21,387 nucleotides of DNA from JAFALX01 sp050734185 (GTDB lineage: Bacteria; Chloroflexota; Dormibacteria; Aeolococcales; Aeolococcaceae): the NCBI GenBank assembly GCA_050734185.1, contig JBOHUE010000087.1:1-21387 (forward strand). The letters are read 5' to 3'. This document shows positions 15,847 to 21,387 of the stretch, piece after piece. The notes under the pieces are model-generated. The model was given only the letters and a program-made list of their open reading frames with translations. It ran no database searches and was not told the origin of the DNA. Position 1 is the first letter of the stretch. Each line of letters starts with the position of its first letter. The position numbers and the translations under genes are program-made.

Positions 15847-16007
15847 GGCCGTTAGTCTAGGGCCGCAGAGAGCGCGGGGGCAGCAGAACGTGTCTTGCAG
15901 GTACGGTGAGCGAATCAGTCAGGACTGGCGGCAGCACTATCGAAGGGACGTGAGGCTTCCGCAATGCGAGCCATTGGGTCAGCGGCCGGTGGGCAGCCCA
16001 CACGGCA

Positions 16008-16390
16008 GTCTTTGCGACGGCGGCGCGTCACTGGCTCGACCACGCCGGCGCCAACCAGGCAGCGATACACCGCCGACTCTGAGGGCAGCGGCGCCGCCTC
16101 CCGGCGCAGCAACTCGAGCACGATCCGGCGCGGAGCCCAGTACCGTGGGAACGACGCAACTCGAGAACCAGGGCCTCGACCGATCCAGGTATCTGATGCG
16201 GACACCTGGCCGGCTTATGCGAACCGTTCGACAACGCCTCCAGCCCGCCCGCTTCGTATCGCGCCAACCACCGGTGCACCGTGCGTCGGTTCACCCGCCA
16301 CTGGGTGGCAACCTCAGCGATCGTCCGGCCCTCGCCGATGACCGCCAACACCGCCTGATACTTCTGCTCAGCCACGCTCATCTGCCTCAT
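16008..16390 (-). pseudogene. IS481-family transposase, N-terminal remnant, frameshifted and truncated
   Basis: From ATG 16390 the frame gives MSVAEQKYQAVLAVIGEGRT, an HTH (EVATQWRVNRRTVHRWLARYE) and SHKPARCPHQIPGSVEALVL, the standard N-terminus of IS481-family transposases. Homology is lost at about 16143-16144, where one base is missing: CAC-GG-TAC-TGG. It resumes in the neighbouring frame as YWAPRRIVLELLRREAAPLP and SAVYRCLVGAGVVEP, and stops being family-like after RRRRKD at 16008. That frame stays open to a TGA at 15915 with unrelated residues. The catalytic DDE domain (about 200 residues) is absent, so the element cannot encode an active transposase. The intact 5' side with its end repeats lies to the right. 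Confidence 0.88.
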
Positions 16391-16400
16391 GGGCGCGACT

Positions 16401-16487
16401 GTGACCCATCAACCGGAGCAACTGGGACACATCAACCGAAGGTGTGGGACGCATCAACCGAAGACCTTTCGGGACACGTCAACCGAA
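16401..16487. repeat. Four iterated IS-end repeats (consensus GGGACACATCAACCGAA)
   Basis: Near-identical 17-mers start at 16401 (GTGACCCATCAACCGGA), 16424 (GGGACACATCAACCGAA), 16446 (GGGACGCATCAACCGAA) and 16471 (GGGACACGTCAACCGAA), spaced 23, 22 and 25 bp apart. They fill the space between the transposase start and the tRNA fragment. They are in direct orientation, on the same face of the helix roughly every two turns, and look like transposase-binding sites at the IS end. The outer end of the element is probably close to 16490. Confidence 0.8.
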
Positions 16488-16507
16488 CTTGCACATTTTC
16501 AAAAAGA

Positions 16508-16548
16508 GGCCCCGACAGGAGTCGAACCTGCGACACGAGGTTTAGGAA
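16508..16548 (-). other. 3' part of tRNA-Arg(CCT), probable integration attachment site
   Basis: Read on the minus strand, the segment holds anticodon loop TTCCTAA (anticodon CCT at 16546-16544), the 3' anticodon strand ACCTC, variable loop GTGTC, a complete T arm (GCAGG-TTCGACT-CCTGT) and acceptor strand CGGGGCC, followed by a T-run. The 5' half is missing. The bases where the 5' anticodon strand should be (16549-16553) read AAGAC on the minus strand and do not pair with ACCTC, and no D arm follows. Sequence identity thus ends exactly at the anticodon loop, the usual crossover region for tyrosine integrases, and an integrase gene starts 127 bp away. No CCA end is encoded here. It is not a functional tRNA by itself. 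Confidence 0.75.
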
Positions 16549-16628
16549 GTCTTGCTCATGACGACAAGATGGCCGATTTGAGTTGAGAAATAACGGATCA
16601 GGTCGCCCGGCGACGGCGCGATAGGGTG

Positions 16629-16634
16629 TAGGAT
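16629..16634 (+). promoter_or_regulatory. Possible -10 box of the integrase gene
   Basis: TAGGAT lies 41 bp before the GTG start of the integrase and matches the hexamer seen upstream of the lipoprotein gene. No good -35 element is present; a short inverted repeat (GTCGC-CCG-GCGAC, 16602-16614) occupies that region instead. Confidence 0.25.
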
Positions 16635-16674
16635 TGGGTGCAGTTGCAGCGACCGTTCGGAGGTAGCCAAACTG

Positions 16675-18063
16675 GTGCGGCAGCGAGGCAGGCGGGGCAC
16701 CATCTCAGTGGTTCGTCGCCCGGACGGGCTCTGGAGAGCGAAGTGGACACGGCTGCGCTCTGAGGGCGGCGACGGCGGGCGCAGCTATCACTATGGTCGC
16801 TCTGCGTCGGCAGCGATCAGCGTCGCGGAGCAGGCGCGCAGTGAATGGGTACAGCGTCCGAGTGAAGCTCTTACGACGCGCGAGCAGCGCCAGCTCACGG
16901 TCGGCCAGTGGATCGAGCGATGGTGGACTGCAGAAGGCGCGCACCCGCGGCGCTGGCGCCCCAGCACTGCGGCACGAGCGCGTTCGCTGTTCGGTGGCGC
17001 CAATGAGGCGATGCCGGAGTTCTTCAGGCTGCGACTCGCCGAGGTCGCGCCGGCGAATGTGAGTGCACTGCTCGCACGCGTCATGGAGCGACAGCAGTGG
17101 AGCGCGCGCACCGCGCGCCACCTCCGGTCAGTGGTGAGGACTGCCCTCACCGACGCACAAGCGGCAGGCGTGATGCGCCAGGCAAACCCGGCGGCGCAGC
17201 GAAGTGTATTGCTGCCGCCGCTCGAGGAGAAGCAGCTGGCGATCCTCGAGGGCGAGGAGCGGACGCAGTTCTTGACGGAATGCCTGCGAACGGAGGGCGG
17301 CAAACCGGTCCACCCGCTGGGCGACCTACTAGCGCTGTCGCTCTTGCTGGGCTGGCGACCCGGTGAGGCGCGAGCACTTCGCTGGTCATCGGTGAATCCC
17401 CGAGCCAAAACGGTGACGATCGAGCGCACGGTGACAATGGCGAATCCCGGGGCGAAGCGCAGGCAGGGAACCGGGCCAACAAAGAGCGCGGCATCGAAGC
17501 GGACGCTGCTGGTCAGTTCTGAGGCGATGCGCATCTTCGTGGCCCGGGCGAAGCGCAGCGGCTACAGCGAACGACACCTCGAGATGTGGGCGAATGACGT
17601 CTCGAGCTTGGGCGGTGATCCGCTGGATGAAGAGGATATCGAGTCGTGGACGGTGGAACCACTGGTGTGGCCGGCGGGGCAGCACGCACGAGCGCCGCTC
17701 GAACACACCGTGGTGCAAAAGGCGCTAGTCCGCGTGCTCGACAGCGCACCGGGGGCCGCGCTCGACCGATGGCGCTGCGCCGACAAGCGCAGTCCAGGGG
17801 CGAGCCGAGCGGCACGTAACCGCGCCTGTCGCCAGCGTTTCGAGGGTGACGAGTGCGGCCGGTGCGCGACCCCTCACCAGCGGCTCACGCCCGTAACGCT
17901 GCGGCACTCTGCGGTCAGCTGGTGGATCGCCAATGGCATCTCGACGGTAAGCGCGGCGAAGCGAGCGGGGCACTCGAGCGTTGAGATGATCCAGCGCGTC
18001 TACGGTCACGGTTCATTGAGTGAGGCGCGCCGCATCGCGGCGCTCGACGCGAAGGAGCTATAG
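16675..18063 (+). CDS. int: Tyrosine site-specific recombinase (integrase)
   Basis: A 462-residue phage/ICE-type integrase. The N-terminal 60 residues (ISVVRRPDGLWRAKW, then SYHYGRSASAA) look like an arm-binding domain. A core-binding SAM-like domain covers about 70-170. The catalytic domain has R228 (LGWRPGEARALRW), K270 (GPTKSAASKRT), R410 (TLRHSAVSWW), H433 (AGHSSVEMIQ) and the nucleophile Y443 (RVYGH). Two oddities are present. The first histidine of the usual HxxR box is V407. An inserted stretch holds four cysteines, C368, C385, C394 and C397, which may bind zinc. The start is GTG 16675, with GGAGG about 11 nt upstream. It is transcribed away from the tRNA fragment, consistent with integration at tRNA-Arg(CCT). 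Confidence 0.93.
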   Translation: MRQRGRRGTISVVRRPDGLWRAKWTRLRSEGGDGGRSYHYGRSASAAISVAEQARSEWVQRPSEALTTREQRQLTVGQWIERWWTAEGAHPRRWRPSTAARARSLFGGANEAMPEFFRLRLAEVAPANVSALLARVMERQQWSARTARHLRSVVRTALTDAQAAGVMRQANPAAQRSVLLPPLEEKQLAILEGEERTQFLTECLRTEGGKPVHPLGDLLALSLLLGWRPGEARALRWSSVNPRAKTVTIERTVTMANPGAKRRQGTGPTKSAASKRTLLVSSEAMRIFVARAKRSGYSERHLEMWANDVSSLGGDPLDEEDIESWTVEPLVWPAGQHARAPLEHTVVQKALVRVLDSAPGAALDRWRCADKRSPGASRAARNRACRQRFEGDECGRCATPHQRLTPVTLRHSAVSWWIANGISTVSAAKRAGHSSVEMIQRVYGHGSLSEARRIAALDAKEL

Positions 18064-18313
18064 CGCCTCTGTTTCGTCGAGCCTGGTGACGTCTTCTTGA
18101 TCAGCGCCAAGGGCAGCTCGGGAGACAGGAGCCAGCAGGCCGGATCTGAAGGTCCTCTTTCACATCGCTCGCGATACTGAGCACGCCTGGCGGGGCCGCA
18201 AGGGTGGAGGATGCGATTGCTCTTCTCCCTCGGAGCCGCCTGAGCCGAAGGCGCCACTTTGGCGCTATGGCTGCTGGAAATGGCCATTTGGTTTCGGCTA
18301 CGCTGCGGCCGCC
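18064..18313. other. Leader region between integrase and STAND ATPase genes
   Basis: No gene is supported in these 250 bp. Two symmetric elements lie near the right end: a GCGCCA-CTT-TGGCGC hairpin (18251-18265), without a U-run, and a perfect 12-bp palindrome AAATGGCCATTT (18278-18289) 24 bp before the next ATG. The frame of the downstream gene is open through at least the last 120 bp, so a longer N-terminus cannot be excluded. Confidence 0.5.
18278..18289. promoter_or_regulatory. 12-bp palindrome upstream of STAND ATPase gene
   Basis: AAATGGCCATTT is a perfect palindrome and locally A/T-rich in a GC-rich region, 24 bp before ATG 18314. It could be an operator bound by a dimeric regulator or simply a chance site. 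No promoter hexamers are clear. Confidence 0.25.
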
Positions 18314-21300
18314 ATGGGCGATCTTTCGAGGGAACGGAGCAGGCGCGAGAAGCGGCGAGAGTCGCATCGCCTAGTTATCCGCTCGTCGGCATGGGCTACG
18401 CCACTTGAGCTCGCGGTGGCAGCGTCGCTCAATGAAGCGCTTGAGGAGCTCGGATACGACGCTGCAGCACTTCTGTCACGCGCCGCCGAGCGCCTGTACG
18501 AGGAGGATCTGCTGGCAGGCCGCGCGACAGCTGAAACGCGACAGATCACACTCGGGCCGCAGGACCAACATCGAGTTGTCGCTGCTGCCCGGCTGGTAGA
18601 CGACTTCCTGCCGATCATGGACGCATCGCTTGAGGACGGCCTAGCCGTCACCATGGCGGACGATCGCAGCGCAGTGGACGCAGCACACTGGATTGGCAGC
18701 ATCCGCCCCCTGGGTGATTCGGGATTCTCTGACGTCATTGTTGCTTGGCGACAAGAAGCGGATCAGCGCTTGCTTCGCTGCGTGCGTGTGCGTGACGATG
18801 CGGTGGCGAATGCCGCGAACCGCAGCGCGTTAGTGCTCGCGGCGCTCGCTGCATACCGCATGCGCTGCTCGCGCCTGGGTGTCGTCCGCGGCGCGTGGGC
18901 CGACGAGGTCGAATTGCGCGTCATCCGCCTCGAGGATGGGTCGCCGCCTCGTTCGCTCCCGAGTGCCAGCGGCGCTCGTCCGGGCACGATATTCGCGCGC
19001 CCGCCTCGGCTCTCGTATCCAATAGTCGGACGCGAGCGGGAGCTTGATGCCTTGAGCAGAGTGCTCGCCAAGCTGCCGGCGATCATTGCCGTGAGCGGAG
19101 AGGCAGGGGTCGGCAAGACGCGCTTCGTCACGGAGTTGGTGAGTCGCTCAGACACGAACTCCGCGCCTGTGTTCATCGGCCACTGCCACCCACTGCGCGA
19201 ACCTTTCAGCCTTGGCCCGGTGGTTGAAACACTGCGCGAGGCCTACAAGCCTCCCCGTCGCTGGCCCCGCTCCACGCTCGCCGGCGCGCTCCGCACAATA
19301 GTCCCGGATATCGCTGACTCTCTCCCACCTCTTCCGGAACTCTCGCGTGATCCTGGGACGCAGCGCCACGTGTTGTTCCGTGCGATCACCGAGGTGATGG
19401 GCTATGCAAGTCCGGCGACGTGGGTGTTCGAGGACCTGCACTGGGCGGACGACATGACACTGGATTTCCTGCGGATACTTATCCAGCGCCCGCCACCGTC
19501 GACAACGATGGTTCTCACCTATCGCCGCGAGGACCTTCCGCGATCCTCTGAGTTAACAAGACTACTCCTCCGTGTGCCGGCAGGCGTGTCACTGGGGGCG
19601 GTCGAACTCCCAGTTCTGAGCGTCGAAGAAGTGCGTCGATTGGTAGCCGCAGTGCTCGGCCGGGATGGCGTCGTCTCTGAAGAGTTCGCTACCCACCTGC
19701 ACCAACGCACAGGCGGGCTCCCGTTCGTAGTGGAGGAGGTTGCTCACGTCATCAAGGACCGCCAGCACGGCGGAGTTGCTGAAGAGCTATCGGAGCGCGA
19801 CGTGGACGAACTTGACGTTCCGATGGGCATCCGCGATGCGGTGCTTCAGCGCACCGCGGGGTTGACAGCGAGTGCGCGAAGGATAGTCGACGCCTCGGCG
19901 ATTCTTGATGTGCCCGCAGCTCCCGCAATGCTCGCCAGCGTGGCAGGAGTGGATGTCACTGCTAGCTTCGAAGCTCTGACGCAAGCAGTCGAGCATGCGG
20001 TCCTCGTCGATCACGGTGCCTCCGGCTATGGGCTGCGCCATGCACTCGCATCCCAGGTGATACGGGAAGCAATTCCGCAATCAGAGGCGCGCCGGCTGCA
20101 CCGACGCGCCGCGGAGGTACTTGCCACAGCCATGCGTCCGCCGGCCACCCGGCTGGCACATCACTGGCACGAGGCGGGAGCGCTCGACGAGTGGCTCCAC
20201 AACGCCGAGCTCGCGGCCGACCAGTCGCGGTCAGTCGGCGACGATCAAGCGGCAGTGCTGCTGCTCATGGACCCCGCCGCGTTCGCTGATCAGGATCCAC
20301 GAGATCGCGCTCGGCTCGCTCTGAAGCTCGGAATCGCTGCGCTACACGGCCGCATGCGGCGTATTGAGGTGAGCAACCTCCTGACCACCGTCGCTGACGA
20401 GGTCACGCTCACGCGCGGTACGCGAGCTGAACTGCAGTACTTGGCAGCTGTGCTGCAGGCCGGAGGCGTTGTGTGGGACCGAGAGCAGTTGGCCCGCTGT
20501 GTCGACGACCTTCGACATAGGCCCGATCTCGCCGTGTCCGCCATGGTAATGCTCGCGTGGCCATGGGGGCCGCGCGGAACGCTCTCACAGCATCTGCGAT
20601 GGGCACAGCGTGCAGTGTCAACAGCGACAGCAGCTGGTGATCCGACGCTACAACTCACGACTGCTGCGGTGTACGCGCAGATCCTCACGGCGAGCGGAGA
20701 CGCCCGTGCGCCCTCGGCGATGGATCGTGTGCCATGGGGCAACGCCGCGGTGGTAGATCTCCGCCGCTTCGTCATGGCGAGCGTGGGCCTCGCCTGGTCG
20801 CTCATCACCATCGGCGAGGCTGAACCCGCCCAGTTGCTATTCGAGCGTGCGCAGCAGGCACGAAAGCGTGTCGCATATGACCCCTACCTCGACCACAACC
20901 TCGAGACGCTCAGTGTGATGCGCAACTTTCACCTCGGCGACTGGCAGGGGCTCGCCACACGCGCAGCGCGTCACGCGAGCGCTACGCGGGAGTCGCCAGA
21001 CTGGTGGGTGTCGAGCCAGTTGGTCATCGCTGAGCTTGCGCTGGCGCGACAGGACCTGGACAACGCAGCGCGCTGGTTCGAAGAGGGTCGCGAGGCGGCG
21101 GCTGCGGCTGGTCTCACGCCGGCTGAACTCGACGCCTGCGCCGGCACCGCCCGCATGTGGCTGGCCCGCGGTCAGCCACAGATGGCGCTCGAGATCGTGC
21201 GTACCGGCGTCGACTTGCTGGCCAACAAGGGCATATGGGTATGGGGGACGTCGATGCTCCCCACCGCGGTGGAGGCGATGCTGACGTGCGGCCAACCGGA

Positions 21301-21387
21301 GACCGCCTTGGCGTTGACCGCGCGTTTCGCGCGTGGACTTCGCGGCAGGCGCGCCCCGCTGGCGCAGGCGGCGCTGTGGGAGTGCCG
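18314..21387 (+). CDS. Large LuxR/MalT-like STAND ATPase regulator (partial, 3' end outside window)
   Basis: One uninterrupted frame from ATG 18314 to the window edge encodes at least 1024 residues. Residues about 236-480 form an AAA/STAND ATPase module: YPIVGRERELDAL, Walker A SGEAGVGKT (261-269, K268), Walker B TWVFEDLHWADD (369-380), a sensor-like LTYRRED (401-407) and TGGLPFVVEEV (466-476). A winged-helix-like arm follows (VLQRTAGLTASARRIVDASA, about 510-529), then alpha-helical TPR-like repeats to the edge. Related LAL regulators end in a LuxR DNA-binding domain, which would be outside the window. The first 235 residues are an unrecognised helical/mixed region; in typical members the ATPase begins near residue 10. 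It is the second gene after the integrase and may be element cargo or a control gene. Confidence 0.88.
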   Translation, partial: MGDLSRERSRREKRRESHRLVIRSSAWATPLELAVAASLNEALEELGYDAAALLSRAAERLYEEDLLAGRATAETRQITLGPQDQHRVVAAARLVDDFLPIMDASLEDGLAVTMADDRSAVDAAHWIGSIRPLGDSGFSDVIVAWRQEADQRLLRCVRVRDDAVANAANRSALVLAALAAYRMRCSRLGVVRGAWADEVELRVIRLEDGSPPRSLPSASGARPGTIFARPPRLSYPIVGRERELDALSRVLAKLPAIIAVSGEAGVGKTRFVTELVSRSDTNSAPVFIGHCHPLREPFSLGPVVETLREAYKPPRRWPRSTLAGALRTIVPDIADSLPPLPELSRDPGTQRHVLFRAITEVMGYASPATWVFEDLHWADDMTLDFLRILIQRPPPSTTMVLTYRREDLPRSSELTRLLLRVPAGVSLGAVELPVLSVEEVRRLVAAVLGRDGVVSEEFATHLHQRTGGLPFVVEEVAHVIKDRQHGGVAEELSERDVDELDVPMGIRDAVLQRTAGLTASARRIVDASAILDVPAAPAMLASVAGVDVTASFEALTQAVEHAVLVDHGASGYGLRHALASQVIREAIPQSEARRLHRRAAEVLATAMRPPATRLAHHWHEAGALDEWLHNAELAADQSRSVGDDQAAVLLLMDPAAFADQDPRDRARLALKLGIAALHGRMRRIEVSNLLTTVADEVTLTRGTRAELQYLAAVLQAGGVVWDREQLARCVDDLRHRPDLAVSAMVMLAWPWGPRGTLSQHLRWAQRAVSTATAAGDPTLQLTTAAVYAQILTASGDARAPSAMDRVPWGNAAVVDLRRFVMASVGLAWSLITIGEAEPAQLLFERAQQARKRVAYDPYLDHNLETLSVMRNFHLGDWQGLATRAARHASATRESPDWWVSSQLVIAELALARQDLDNAARWFEEGREAAAAAGLTPAELDACAGTARMWLARGQPQMALEIVRTGVDLLANKGIWVWGTSMLPTAVEAMLTCGQPETALALTARFARGLRGRRAPLAQAALWEC

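Noticed and set aside
16401..16487. CRISPR-like spacing of four 17-bp repeats
   Set aside because: Spacers are only 5-8 nt, repeats are short and imperfect, and there are no cas genes; they are IS-end repeats.
15728..16561. 277-codon plus-strand frame spanning the IS remnant and the tRNA fragment
   Set aside because: It crosses the antisense of a transposase, the end repeats and a tRNA sequence (its end DRSRTCDTRF is a typical false translation of an antisense tRNA T arm).
16508..16600. Complete tRNA gene
   Set aside because: No D arm or 5' acceptor strand can be found; the 5' anticodon strand does not pair with ACCTC. Only the 3' portion is present.

Overview
The window is GC-rich bacterial DNA from what looks like a high-GC Terrabacteria lineage (Actinomycetota, or a Chloroflexota/Dormibacterota-type soil bacterium). 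The grounds are heavy use of GTG and TTG starts, Pro/Ala-rich membrane proteins, a SpoIIM/RDD pair, GT87 and GT-C glycosyltransferases, a stand-alone 72-residue biotin carrier, and an IspH that resembles the Bacillus type. The phylum cannot be fixed from the sequence alone.

Positions 1-13913 are ordinary chromosome. The end of a DUF58 gene (+) faces a long minus-strand run from 9636 down to 169. In transcription order this run encodes a Pro/Glu-rich membrane-anchored protein, an SH3b-like protein, enoyl-CoA hydratase, acyl-CoA carboxylase beta subunit, a biotin carrier, a lipoprotein, an RDD protein, a SpoIIM-like protein, IspH, a small membrane protein, a second RDD protein and a 4-TM protein. 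The hydratase, carboxyltransferase and biotin carrier form an acyl-CoA metabolism block, but no biotin carboxylase is present. Next comes a glycan/lipid-sugar block: a GT-C glycosyltransferase (+) converging on a GT2/DPM1-like transferase and a GT87-like mannosyltransferase (both -). A divergent lipoprotein with an NTF2-like domain follows.

Positions 13914-21387 are accessory. A tightly coupled three-gene minus-strand operon (15808 to 14207) encodes proteins I cannot assign a function. They are an alpha/beta protein with a COMM-like layout, an all-helical protein, and a protein with a conserved-looking Cys/His pattern (YNCIA...WWWP...HAAR). This is the best candidate for an undescribed system. 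To its right lie a decayed, frameshifted IS481-family transposase with four iterated end repeats, a 41-nt 3' portion of tRNA-Arg(CCT) that is probably an attachment site, a tyrosine integrase with an unusual Cys4 insert, and a very large LuxR/MalT-like STAND ATPase that runs off the right edge (at least 1024 residues, no stop seen). The geometry suggests that an integrated element begins at about 16549 and extends rightwards beyond the window. The three-gene operon lies just outside that junction on the chromosomal or older-island side.
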